This document shows, in pieces, positions 1 to 7,058 of a DNA stretch of 8,333 bases (position 1 is its first letter; each line of letters starts with the position of its first letter). Source of the stretch: CAYMKE01 sp964390955 (GTDB taxonomy: Bacteria; Bacteroidota; Bacteroidia; Bacteroidales; JBBRXJ01); assembly GCA_964390955.1 (NCBI GenBank), contig CAYMKE010000137.1, positions 1 to 8,333 of the forward strand, written 5' to 3'. A program made the position numbers and the translations under genes. Below the pieces are notes generated by a model. The model saw nothing but the letters and a program-made list of their open reading frames with translations, had not been told where the DNA came from and made no database searches.

Positions 1-34
1 TTGCTCATTTACGCCAGTAAACTGCGCATTTTGG

Positions 35-89
35 GGCTACGCAAGCCTTGTTACCGAACATTATGATCCAAACACTTGACTTTATGGAC
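35..89 (+). repeat. Intergenic dispersed repeat, copy 1
   Basis: This 55-base segment aligns without gaps to 2333-2387, with 43 of 55 bases identical by hand count. The best part is 56-89, where 29 of 34 bases match. It ends 31 bases before the purN start. It contains a short stem (GGCT at 35-38 with AGCC at 44-47). Similarity may continue leftwards with small gaps, since both copies have CATTTT followed by GGGG. The alignment is seen directly; any function is inference. It could be a mobile or palindromic intergenic element, a 5' leader or promoter module, or the remnant of a duplicated gene end. Confidence 0.6.
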
Positions 90-120
90 GGATTCTATTT
101 AAGTGAAAAAAAATTTGTAA

Positions 121-690
121 ATGAAGAGAATTGCAATTTTTGCATCAGGAACCGGTACAAATGCTGAAAACATAGTTAATTATTTTTCAGGCCATGAATA
201 TATAAATGTACACATGGCTTTTGTTAACAAGAAAAAAGTACAGGTTATTGAACGAATGATTAAACATCATGTACCGGTTGTTTTTTTTAACAGGCAAATG
301 TTTTATGAGACAGATTATATTTTGGATTTACTTTTAATGAATAAGATAGATATGATCGTATTGGCCGGTTTTTTATGGTTATTTCCTGTTCCTGTTATCA
401 ATGCATATGAAGGACGGATTGTGAATATTCATCCTGCCCTTTTGCCTAAATACGGAGGGAAAGGCATGTATGGTATGAGAGTGCATGAAAGTGTATGGGA
501 AAATAAAGAAACCGAATCCGGGATTACAATACATTATATAAATGAGGAGTATGATAAGGGAGAACATATCTTGCAAAAGAAATGTTCCATAGATAAAACT
601 GATACACCCGAGATCATAGCTAAAAAGGTGCATCAACTTGAATATGATTTTTTTCCGAAGGTTGTTGAAGGTTTGCTAATGAATCAATGA
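121..690 (+). CDS. purN: Phosphoribosylglycinamide formyltransferase (GAR transformylase)
   Basis: This is a cytoplasmic enzyme of de novo purine synthesis. It transfers a formyl group from 10-formyltetrahydrofolate to GAR, giving FGAR. The 189-residue length is normal for the family. The N-terminal ASGTGTN loop (residues 8-14) matches the phosphate-binding loop. The catalytic triad known from the E. coli enzyme is visible as Asn102 and His104 in the NIHPALLP motif and Asp145 in the EEYDKGEH segment. The YGGKGMYG stretch (111-118) fits the folate/substrate loop. The ATG at 121 starts directly with the first beta strand (MKRIAIFASG), so the start is secure. No Shine-Dalgarno is visible; the leader is A-rich. 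The gene stands alone, converging on the SGNH hydrolase gene with 21 bases between stop codons. No other pur gene is in view. Confidence 0.96.
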   Translation: MKRIAIFASGTGTNAENIVNYFSGHEYINVHMAFVNKKKVQVIERMIKHHVPVVFFNRQMFYETDYILDLLLMNKIDMIVLAGFLWLFPVPVINAYEGRIVNIHPALLPKYGGKGMYGMRVHESVWENKETESGITIHYINEEYDKGEHILQKKCSIDKTDTPEIIAKKVHQLEYDFFPKVVEGLLMNQ

Positions 691-711
691 TAAATATGGT
701 TTTGGGGTTCC

Positions 712-2214
712 CTACCGGTTATGCATATATATATCATATTCTTTTAACAATGCCTTGGTAAACATTTCGGCAATGACTTTGGCCCCCTGGGAACTAAAAT
801 GCGTAAAGTCTTTTTCTGCAAGAGGGGGGTCTGCAAAGACCCAGCTGGGCATAGAGTTCTCTCCCCCCATTGCTTTATAAACATCCCAAAACGCACATCC
901 TGCTTTGAATGCTGCATTTTTTTGTGCATCCCTTATTTTTTGAATATTCGGGTATGAGACATAATACCCGAAGAGCTTTCGCGACATGTCAGATACTCCA
1001 AGTAAAATGATTGGTGTGTTATTGTTTATACGCTTCAGGTAAATCAATTGTCTGTATAATTGTTTTTCATACTGTTTATAATCTTCTTTGATATAAGGAA
1101 CCACATTAACACCAAATTGTAAGAGTATGAGTTTTACATTTAATTGTTGATACATTGATTTGAAAAAAGAATAATTGGTTTTTGTGAATTCTAATCCGCT
1201 GCTTCCCCTCATCGGGATGTTATCCAATGCAATACCTGATGTATTATCCAAAGCAATACCATAGATATTGGGGCTGTCCTGTCCGTCAAAAGTTAATTCA
1301 AAATGCTGCGGAGGGTTTTGAAAATGCCAGGTTAATACCCGGAGCTGATTTGACGGTTCGAGTATTTCGGCATCAAGTGATTTGTCTTGCACTTTCATTT
1401 GAGCGATACATGGTTCAGTGTTCCCGCTGTAAAATAATCTGATTTTTTTGTATTTCCTTGCCCGGATATAAGAATATGAAGGCCTCTGGATGTATATCCT
1501 GCCTTTGTGAATTTTATTCTGATTTGTCAGGGGGTCATTGAATCTTGAGAAATTAAACAATAAACCGAATTTTTTGTATCCTGAGGGTAGTTTTGACTTT
1601 TGTTTGATGGTATAGTTTCTCCAATTATCAGATAAACTCATATCCAAAGAGATGTTTTTTAAATATATCTGCCTGACAGGGATTAATCCAACTCCCGATC
1701 CACCAAAACGTTTTTGTAATTCATTCCTGATATAAGAAGATACTCTGTCTCCTTCAATTTGAGAATCACCAAAATGAAGTATCCTCATTAAGTTGTTACT
1801 TCTATTGGTTTTTGATAAAGAACGGAAAAAAGGATATAATATGGAATGATCATTATCGGGAAAATCAAGAGAATGCAGCACGTGTTTAATGCTGTCGGTT
1901 TTAAATTCCCGGATAATCGTATCCGTTGGTTGGGAAACATATAAATAATATGCATTGTTGTTTATAGGGGCTTTAGTCAAAAAATCTTCCCATGATAATT
2001 TCATTTCTTTCCTGACAGCGTTTATGGAAGTGCTGTCAATAATACCTGAAATGTCTTTGTATTCAGGTTTGGGTGAAATGATCCGGTTTATTTCAATGAA
2101 ATCCAATCTTATATTTTCAGAAATTTTTATCCCTTTATCAGGAAATACAAAGGATAACCCCAAAATTAATAATAGGATTACTAAAAAAAAGATAAATGTT
2201 TTAAATGGCTTCAT
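712..2214 (-). CDS. Membrane-anchored SGNH/GDSL-type hydrolase
   Basis: This is a 500-residue predicted esterase or acyl hydrolase of the SGNH superfamily. It has an N-terminal membrane anchor (about residues 5-24) and a catalytic domain outside the membrane. Block I is HFGDSQIEGDR, with the nucleophile at Ser151. Block III is LLQFGVNV, with the oxyanion Asn near residue 370. Block V is DFTH, with Asp469 and His472. Between blocks I and III lies a roughly 200-residue insert that reads as beta-rich. I chose the ATG at 2214 because MKPFKTF followed by a hydrophobic run is a normal signal-anchor start. An in-frame ATG at 2271 would add 19 hydrophobic residues and cannot be excluded. The substrate is unknown. 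Related Bacteroidetes proteins often sit beside MBOAT acyltransferases, which suggests glycan or peptidoglycan O-acetyl chemistry, but no such neighbour is present here. Confidence 0.82.
   Translation of the reverse strand: MKPFKTFIFFLVILLLILGLSFVFPDKGIKISENIRLDFIEINRIISPKPEYKDISGIIDSTSINAVRKEMKLSWEDFLTKAPINNNAYYLYVSQPTDTIIREFKTDSIKHVLHSLDFPDNDHSILYPFFRSLSKTNRSNNLMRILHFGDSQIEGDRVSSYIRNELQKRFGGSGVGLIPVRQIYLKNISLDMSLSDNWRNYTIKQKSKLPSGYKKFGLLFNFSRFNDPLTNQNKIHKGRIYIQRPSYSYIRARKYKKIRLFYSGNTEPCIAQMKVQDKSLDAEILEPSNQLRVLTWHFQNPPQHFELTFDGQDSPNIYGIALDNTSGIALDNIPMRGSSGLEFTKTNYSFFKSMYQQLNVKLILLQFGVNVVPYIKEDYKQYEKQLYRQLIYLKRINNNTPIILLGVSDMSRKLFGYYVSYPNIQKIRDAQKNAAFKAGCAFWDVYKAMGGENSMPSWVFADPPLAEKDFTHFSSQGAKVIAEMFTKALLKEYDIYMHNR
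1220..1260 (-). repeat. Short in-frame near-tandem repeat inside the SGNH gene
   Basis: A 17-base word beginning TTATCCAA occurs at 1220-1236 and again at 1244-1260 with one mismatch. The spacing is 24 bases (eight codons). It encodes GIALDNTS followed by GIALDNIP. The reading frame is kept, so this is either a small internal duplication or two similar beta strands. It does not disrupt the gene. Confidence 0.5.
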
Positions 2215-2332
2215 TAAATTATTTATATTTGAATTAAAATAAACCAATAGTGCTAAGATATAAAAAAACATGATTTAGTGTTTGTCCACCATGTATATTA
2301 ACCCCGATACAGTCATTTTTCCTTACGGGGCA

Positions 2333-2387
2333 GGCTTCGTAAGCTTCGTTGTTGAACATTATGAGCCAAACGCTTAATTTTATGTAC
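2333..2387 (+). repeat. Intergenic dispersed repeat, copy 2
   Basis: This is the partner of 35-89: ungapped, 43 of 55 identical, same orientation. It lies in the divergent gap between the SGNH hydrolase and the SiaC-family gene, ending 61 bases before the latter's start. A perfect six-base stem, CTTACG (2322-2327) with CGTAAG (2338-2343), overlaps its left edge. A small stem around the CCAAAC core (TGAGC/GCTTA with one wobble pair) is also possible. Similarity to copy 1 continues past the stop codon of the short open frame both copies contain, so it behaves as a nucleic-acid repeat and not a conserved peptide. Confidence 0.6.
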
Positions 2388-2397
2388 AGGCTCTGTT

Positions 2398-2405
2398 TAT
2401 ATTTG
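2398..2405 (+). promoter_or_regulatory. Candidate Bacteroidetes -7 box for siaC
   Basis: TATATTTG is an exact match to the Bacteroidetes primary sigma factor -7 motif TAnnTTTG. It lies 43 bases before the siaC ATG, just after repeat copy 2. No clear TTTG -33 element sits at the expected distance (only TTAATT), so this rests on the -7 motif alone. If it is real, the repeat lies directly upstream of, or partly inside, the promoter. Confidence 0.4.
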
Positions 2406-2448
2406 GAGGTAATTCGCAAAAAAAAAATTTTAAATAAATTAACTACGA

Positions 2449-2823
2449 ATGCAGGTATATAATATAAAAGGAACAGAAGATAGTCCGGGTGTGTTGCTTG
2501 ATAAGGAACATGAGTCATTTTGGTTAACCGGTGATTCATATCCTGAAAACATACTTTCTGTGTATAATCCTATATTTGAATGGGTTGATGAGTATGTAAA
2601 ACAACCAAATCCAACAACCGTGTTTAATTTTAAAATGGACTATTTTAATACAGCATCGGCTAAATCAATACTTGATATCCTGACCCAGCTTGAAAGCCTT
2701 CATCACTCAGGAAATGATGTATTGATAAAATGGCATTATAAGGAAAATGATGAGGAAATGCTGGATGGTGGAGAAGGTTATGCAGAACTTGTTGATATAC
2801 CTTTTGAATTTATTGAGATATAG
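2449..2823 (+). CDS. siaC: SiaC-family (DUF1987) regulatory phosphoprotein
   Basis: This is a small acidic cytoplasmic protein of 124 residues, the usual size for the family. In Pseudomonas, SiaC is a switch protein: it is phosphorylated on Thr68 by SiaB, dephosphorylated by the PP2C phosphatase SiaA, and in its unphosphorylated form activates the diguanylate cyclase SiaD. Here the motif DYFNTASAK puts Thr68 at the matching place, with Ser70 as an alternative. Other family features are SYPEN (residues 30-34) and the C-terminal DGGEGYAELVDIPFE segment. The ATG at 2449 is preceded by an A/T-rich leader without a Shine-Dalgarno. The gene stands alone, with no kinase, phosphatase or GGDEF gene in the window. 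What it controls in this organism is unknown. Confidence 0.87.
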   Translation: MQVYNIKGTEDSPGVLLDKEHESFWLTGDSYPENILSVYNPIFEWVDEYVKQPNPTTVFNFKMDYFNTASAKSILDILTQLESLHHSGNDVLIKWHYKENDEEMLDGGEGYAELVDIPFEFIEI

Positions 2824-2943
2824 TATCTTAACCCGAAACATTCACCGCAAAACGATAAAGATCGACATAAAACACTATTAACAAACCTCTTGGCTTTCTG
2901 CAATCTTTTTTTTATTAATCCAAATTTGAGGTAATGCTTACCA
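2824..2943. other. Convergent intergenic gap, possible weak terminators
   Basis: This is 120 bases between the stops of siaC (+) and the transglycosylase gene (-). A run of eight T at 2906-2913 could end siaC transcription, but only a 3-base stem precedes it. A small perfect stem, GGTAA (2930-2934) with TTACC (2938-2942), lies right after the transglycosylase stop but has no T tract behind it on the minus strand. No gene is visible here. Confidence 0.35.
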
Positions 2944-4497
2944 TTATCCTTTCTTTTTAATTTTAATAAGCTGACCGGCTTTCAGGTTTTTTTCGTTATC
3001 TATATTATTGAGTTTTAATATATCTGTATTATTTACTCCGGGGAATTTTTTTGCTATATCCCAAATGGTATCACCTTGTTGTACTTTGTAGTATACATAC
3101 CCATCTTCACGTTCAATGGTTTTTGTTGAATTCGTTTTTACAGGTTGTCCGGTAAGCCTTTGTTTTTGAGCAAAGCTCATGGTATTGATTTTTTTATAAT
3201 GATCTGATTTATTTTTTGGGACATAAATCAGAAGTTTTTCACCCTGGCGGATTAAATTGCCTGTGATATTGTTCCAATACCTGATTTTGGATGCTTTTAC
3301 ATTATACCATTCTGCAATAAATCCTAAATTATCACCGCTTTTAACGGTATAATAAACCTTTGTGTAATTGCCCGAAGGGGGTGTATGCCGTTGATAAGTC
3401 CTTGAGTATGTTTTAGGTTCCTTTAAAGCAAAATCAGTAAAATAGACCGAGTCTTTATAATTATATATCGAATCAGTCAGTTCAATAAATTTTCCGATAT
3501 GTTGTAAAGGGAGTCTTAGTGGCCAGCTTTTTTCTCCGCCGGGAATGATATCCCGCCGGTATTGAGGGTTCATTTGTTTAAGCATTTTCAGGGGTATATT
3601 CATCACTTGTGCTACCTGATCCAAATGCAATGGTTTATGGATATGGATTGTATCTGTGATTTTGGGCATTTCTACCGGAACAGGAGAAATATTGTGTTCC
3701 TTATAAAAATTCATAGCGTATGTAACAGCAATGAATGCCGGAACGTATCCACGGGTTTCCCTGGGGAGGTAATAATAAATATCCCAGTAATTTGTTTTGC
3801 CGCCCGAACGTCTTATGGCTTTGTTTACATTTCCCGGGCCACAATTGTAAGCAGCAATTACAAGTACCCAGTCATGATATATGCCATACAGGTCTTTTAG
3901 ATATCCTACTCCTGCATAGCTTGCTAATAGAGGGTCACGGCGTTCATCAATGACTGAATTAATCGTTAAATCGTATAATTTCCCTGTGCCATACATAAAT
4001 TGCCATAACCCGGTTGCACCGGCTCTTGATACTGCATTTGGATTTAATGCTGATTCAACGACAGGTAAATATTTTAACTCCAATGGCATCTGGTTGGCAT
4101 CCAGGAGTTCTTCAAACAAAGGGAGATAATAGTCTTTAAGACCTAACATAATCTTGAATTTATCCAGTTTTTTTTCTGTATAAACATGGATGAAGTTTCT
4201 TATTATTTTATTATATGTTATATTCATAGTTAAATTCAGGCTTCTTAAGCGTGAAATGTATACCGAATCAGGAAACTGCGTAATAACAGAATCCTTTATT
4301 TGCATTGTATCTATTAGTCCTCTGAAACACTCGGCTTGTTTCATGTACCACAAACAGGCAAGGCTGTCCATCCGTTCAATTAATATTTCATTTACTTCCG
4401 AAGGTGGCGCATTTTGGTGGTCATTGGCCTGGATGTTTAAGGATTGTGCAGAGTGTAGGATGGATAAAATAATTAAGAATATGTATGTGTTTTTCAT
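2944..4497 (-). CDS. mltD: MltD-like membrane-bound lytic murein transglycosylase with LysM domains
   Basis: This enzyme cleaves the glycan strands of peptidoglycan non-hydrolytically, giving 1,6-anhydroMurNAc ends, and acts in the periplasm. The 517-residue protein has a signal peptide (MKNTYIFLIILSILHSAQS). An SLT/lysozyme-like domain spans about residues 120-265. It has the catalytic Glu148 in LPVVESALNP, the ATGLWQFM motif (161-168) and AYNCGPGNV (216-224). Two clear LysM peptidoglycan-binding domains follow at about 383-426 (YTVKSGDNL start) and 470-513 (YKVQQGDTI start). The segment near 288-332 looks like a degenerate LysM. All key residues are present. The start lies 13 bases after the DUF5683 stop, so the two are almost certainly co-transcribed. 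Another ATG at 4507 is out of frame and lacks a signal peptide. It is the last gene of the parAB operon. Confidence 0.94.
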   Translation of the reverse strand: MKNTYIFLIILSILHSAQSLNIQANDHQNAPPSEVNEILIERMDSLACLWYMKQAECFRGLIDTMQIKDSVITQFPDSVYISRLRSLNLTMNITYNKIIRNFIHVYTEKKLDKFKIMLGLKDYYLPLFEELLDANQMPLELKYLPVVESALNPNAVSRAGATGLWQFMYGTGKLYDLTINSVIDERRDPLLASYAGVGYLKDLYGIYHDWVLVIAAYNCGPGNVNKAIRRSGGKTNYWDIYYYLPRETRGYVPAFIAVTYAMNFYKEHNISPVPVEMPKITDTIHIHKPLHLDQVAQVMNIPLKMLKQMNPQYRRDIIPGGEKSWPLRLPLQHIGKFIELTDSIYNYKDSVYFTDFALKEPKTYSRTYQRHTPPSGNYTKVYYTVKSGDNLGFIAEWYNVKASKIRYWNNITGNLIRQGEKLLIYVPKNKSDHYKKINTMSFAQKQRLTGQPVKTNSTKTIEREDGYVYYKVQQGDTIWDIAKKFPGVNNTDILKLNNIDNEKNLKAGQLIKIKKKG

Positions 4498-4510
4498 TTT
4501 TTTTCATTTT

Positions 4511-5134
4511 TTAAAAGAATAATTTACACTGAAATCCCATGGTATTGTGATATATTGATGAGCTATACAATGCAGGTTTTACTTGCAAAGATAAATTATC
4601 ACTAATGTCATAATCATAAAAATGAGCATCAACCAGCGCGTCAATAATATTCAACAGGTAAATGCCTGCAGTCCATATAATTGCCCAGTCCCTGGATCTT
4701 TTATATTCATTTTTATAATATTCTAATGCGTATTCAATGTCTTCGTTGCGAGCATTAAGCCTAATATTGTTCAATTGCTGAAAATAGTTAGTAGTTGAGT
4801 CATCATCCATAAAATCGGCATACCCTCGTTTATAATCTTTAAATAAATTATGATATCCACGGACATAATAAATTGAGACAGCCAACCCGCCGTAGATAAT
4901 TGGGATTTTCCAGTATTTTTTATTATACGCTTGTCCGAGTCCTGGTAGTATTGCAGAATAAAGTGTGGCTTTTTGAGGAGAATGGTTTACCTTTTCCAGG
5001 TCATTTTGAGATGTATTAAGTTGGCTGGCGGTATCTCCGGTAAACATAATAGTATCCTGGGCCGATCCTTCAGCGATACAAAGAAACCCAAAAAACAATA
5101 ATAGTCCCGGAATTTTAAGGCAATACCTGATCAA
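4511..5134 (-). CDS. DUF5683 family envelope protein
   Basis: This 207-residue protein has no established biochemical function. It belongs to DUF5683, commonly encoded just after parB in Bacteroidetes. It has a signal peptide (hydrophobic residues 8-22, likely cleaved after GSAQ). The family core HSPQKATLYSAILPGLGQAY lies at 51-70. Hydrophobic segments sit near 78-91 and 150-167, and the C-terminal motif DALVDAHFYDYD is at 165-176. The only start that keeps the signal peptide in frame is a TTG at 5134. No ATG lies between it and the upstream in-frame TAA. An ATG at 5145 is one frame off and reads only four codons to a TGA that overlaps the TTG. This is either a genuine TTG start or a one-base error or frameshift. 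The gene follows parB by 65 bases and precedes the transglycosylase by 13. Confidence 0.85.
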   Translation of the reverse strand: MIRYCLKIPGLLLFFGFLCIAEGSAQDTIMFTGDTASQLNTSQNDLEKVNHSPQKATLYSAILPGLGQAYNKKYWKIPIIYGGLAVSIYYVRGYHNLFKDYKRGYADFMDDDSTTNYFQQLNNIRLNARNEDIEYALEYYKNEYKRSRDWAIIWTAGIYLLNIIDALVDAHFYDYDISDNLSLQVKPALYSSSIYHNTMGFQCKLFF

Positions 5135-5199
5135 TGGTTTCGCATTTTTTTAATATTAATGAAAATGTACTTTACTTCTAAATACGAAAAAAAGGGTTT

Positions 5200-6096
5200 T
5201 TAAGTATTTTTTTGATCAAAAATTGCTATAATTCGATCTAATTCTTCGTCTGATTTGAATGGAATAATAATTTTTCCTGACCCTTTTCCATTTCTTTTAA
5301 AATCAACATTTGTTTTCAGGTATTGGCTTAATTCGGTTTTTAGTTCTTCATATTCTTTTGGAAGAGTATGTTGTTGATCTGATTTTTCTGTTTGATTTTC
5401 CTGGTTTTTAGCAGCATGTAATTTTCTGACAATTTCTTCTGTTTTTCTTACAGACAATTCGTCTTTTATGATGCGATTGAAAACATTCATTTGCATTTGA
5501 GAATCATCAATATTGATGATGGTTCTTGCATGCCCCATAGATATTTTTTTAGCCCTGATGCCCAGTTGTATTTCCGGGGGGAGTTTTAACAGCCGGAGAT
5601 AATTTGAAATGGTCGCCCTTTTTTTGCCTATCCGGTCACTAACTTTTTCCTGCGTCAGGTCACATTCTTCCATAAGACGTTCATAGCTTAATGCAATTTC
5701 AATCGAATCAAGGTCTTCCCGTTGAATATTTTCCACCAATACCATTTCAAGCATGTCCTGGTCATTGGCTGTGCGAATGTATGCAGGTATTCTGGTGATT
5801 CCGGCTTTGGCAGCGGCTCTCAACCGGCGTTCACCGGAAATTAACTGGTATTTGTCTGAATCATCCAATTCTCTCACGGTGATGGGCTGGATGATCCCTA
5901 ATTGTTTTATAGATACAGATAGTTCTTCAAGTGCTTCTTCATCAAAGTTTGTTCTTGGTTGAAAAGGATTTGTTTCAATTTGATTGATATCAATTTCAAA
6001 GCTTGATTTCAATCCAATTGCATCATTATTATTATAATTTCCGGAGTCCTCAATAAGTGCTCCTAATCCTTTTCCTAATGCATTTTTTCTGGCCAT
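5200..6096 (-). CDS. parB: Chromosome partitioning protein ParB (Spo0J family)
   Basis: ParB is a DNA-binding CTPase that loads at parS and slides along DNA as a clamp, marking the origin region for ParA. At 298 residues it is a typical chromosomal ParB. The N-terminal KGLGALI (residues 9-15) is the conserved ParA-interacting peptide. The ParB/CTP-binding domain spans about 34-128, with PFQPR (44-48), GERRLR (88-93) and ENIQRED (122-128). The helix-turn-helix LTQEKVSDRIGKKRATISNY (147-166) recognises parS. A variable linker (about 228-245) leads to the C-terminal dimerisation segment (246-298). The ATG at 6096 gives the canonical MARKNALGKGLG start. It lies 36 bases after the parA stop. No parS-like 16-mer (TGTTTCACGTGAAACA type) was found in this window, so its site must lie elsewhere. 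Confidence 0.96.
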   Translation of the reverse strand: MARKNALGKGLGALIEDSGNYNNNDAIGLKSSFEIDINQIETNPFQPRTNFDEEALEELSVSIKQLGIIQPITVRELDDSDKYQLISGERRLRAAAKAGITRIPAYIRTANDQDMLEMVLVENIQREDLDSIEIALSYERLMEECDLTQEKVSDRIGKKRATISNYLRLLKLPPEIQLGIRAKKISMGHARTIINIDDSQMQMNVFNRIIKDELSVRKTEEIVRKLHAAKNQENQTEKSDQQHTLPKEYEELKTELSQYLKTNVDFKRNGKGSGKIIIPFKSDEELDRIIAIFDQKNT

Positions 6097-6132
6097 GTCA
6101 GATGGATTTGAAATGTTGGGTATTTAGTGTAA

Positions 6133-6933
6133 TTATTCAATATTTTTTTCAGCATTTTCAATTTTGGTTGCATCATTTTTTTGCAATAGTTCTTTTGCTA
6201 AATTCAAATGATTTATAGAACCTGTTGAATTTGCATCATAAAGAATAGCGGGTTTTCCAAAACTGGGGGCTTCGCTGAGTTTTATGTTTCGTTGTATGAT
6301 GGTATCAAATACTATATTATCAAAGTGTTTTTTTACTTCTTCAACAACCTGGTTTGATAAACGTAAACGTGCATCATACATGGTTAATAAGAATCCTTCT
6401 ATTTCAAGTTCAGGATTAAGCCTGCCTTGCACAATCCGGATCGTGTTCAGAAGTTTCCCCAGGCCTTCCAGTGCAAAGTATTCACATTGTACTGGTATGA
6501 TTACAGAATGTGCAGCGGTAAGCGCATTCACTGTGATAAGCCCCAGTGAAGGCGAACAGTCAATCAAAATAAAATCATAATCCTGTTCAACCTGGTTGAT
6601 TACATGTTTTAATATCTTTTCTCTGTTTGGCCTGTTTAACATTTCTATTTCAGAACCTACCAGGTCAATATGTGAAGGGATTAAATGCAGGTTTTCTAAA
6701 TTTGATTTGAGAATAATGTCTTTGGGATCGACTTCGTCACTTAAGCATTCATAAATGCTTGTTTTAATAGCCTTAACATCAAAACCCAGGTGCGACGTCG
6801 TATTGGCCTGCGGATCAACATCAATCAGTAATATTTTCTTTTCTAATGTAGCCAGGGCAGCTGCTAAATTTATGGCAGTTGTAGTTTTTCCTACTCCTCC
6901 TTTTTGGTTGGCTAAAGCAATTATCTTTCCCAT
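6133..6933 (-). CDS. parA: Chromosome partitioning ATPase ParA (Soj type)
   Basis: ParA is a nucleoid-bound Walker-type ATPase that drives ParB-parS complexes apart, using ATP-dependent dimerisation on DNA. The 266-residue protein has no N-terminal helix-turn-helix, so it is the short chromosomal Soj type. The deviant Walker A is KGGVGKTTT (residues 11-19, signature Lys11 and Lys16). The A' motif is DVDPQANTT (38-46) and Walker B is FILIDCSPSLG (121-131). The MYDARLRLS region (185-193) matches the conserved segment used in DNA binding. I chose the ATG at 6933 because it gives the standard MGKIIALANQKGG start. An in-frame ATG at 6993 would add 20 unrelated residues and overlaps the promoter-like box at 6991-6998. 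It is the first gene of the parA-parB-DUF5683-mltD run. Confidence 0.96.
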   Translation of the reverse strand: MGKIIALANQKGGVGKTTTAINLAAALATLEKKILLIDVDPQANTTSHLGFDVKAIKTSIYECLSDEVDPKDIILKSNLENLHLIPSHIDLVGSEIEMLNRPNREKILKHVINQVEQDYDFILIDCSPSLGLITVNALTAAHSVIIPVQCEYFALEGLGKLLNTIRIVQGRLNPELEIEGFLLTMYDARLRLSNQVVEEVKKHFDNIVFDTIIQRNIKLSEAPSFGKPAILYDANSTGSINHLNLAKELLQKNDATKIENAEKNIE

Positions 6934-6990
6934 GGTATTTGATGTTTGATTTATAATTAAGGCTTTATTTACTTCAAATAAAACAATAGG

Positions 6991-6998
6991 CAAATTTA
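6991..6998 (-). promoter_or_regulatory. Candidate Bacteroidetes -7 box for the parAB operon
   Basis: On the minus strand the sequence is TAAATTTG, an exact match to the TAnnTTTG -7 consensus, 57 bases before the parA ATG. A good TTTG -33 element is not visible upstream. Its position supports the start at 6933 over the longer reading frame. Confidence 0.45.
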
Positions 6999-7058
6999 GT
7001 GTTTCTTATTGAATTTATGTTTTGGAAGTGGATGTGAGTTGTAAACAAAAAATCAGTT

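Noticed and set aside
63..167. 34-codon plus-strand frame from the ATG in repeat copy 1 running into purN
   Set aside because: It overlaps the purN start in another frame and its counterpart in copy 2 diverges completely after about 10 codons, so there is no sign of coding conservation.
721..737. Alternating AT tract (ATGCATATATATATCAT) near the purN/SGNH convergent ends
   Set aside because: It is inside the last SGNH codons, is short, and has no stem plus T-run arrangement to call a terminator.
1875..1890. CACGTG core resembling a parS site
   Set aside because: Only about half of the 16 bases match TGTTTCACGTGAAACA, the arms are not palindromic, and it lies inside the SGNH coding sequence.
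1955..2242. 95-codon plus-strand open frame opposite the SGNH gene start
   Set aside because: It is antisense to the N-terminal coding region of the SGNH hydrolase. Its hydrophobic tail mirrors the A/T-rich signal-anchor codons.
2234..2539. 101-codon open frame on the minus strand across the siaC start
   Set aside because: It overlaps the well-supported siaC coding region and the intergenic repeat, has no recognisable domain and a composition typical of a shadow frame.
6934..6993. 20-residue N-terminal extension of ParA
   Set aside because: The extension has no counterpart in Soj-type ParA proteins, and its ATG falls in a TAnnTTTG promoter match. The start at 6933 gives the standard N-terminus.
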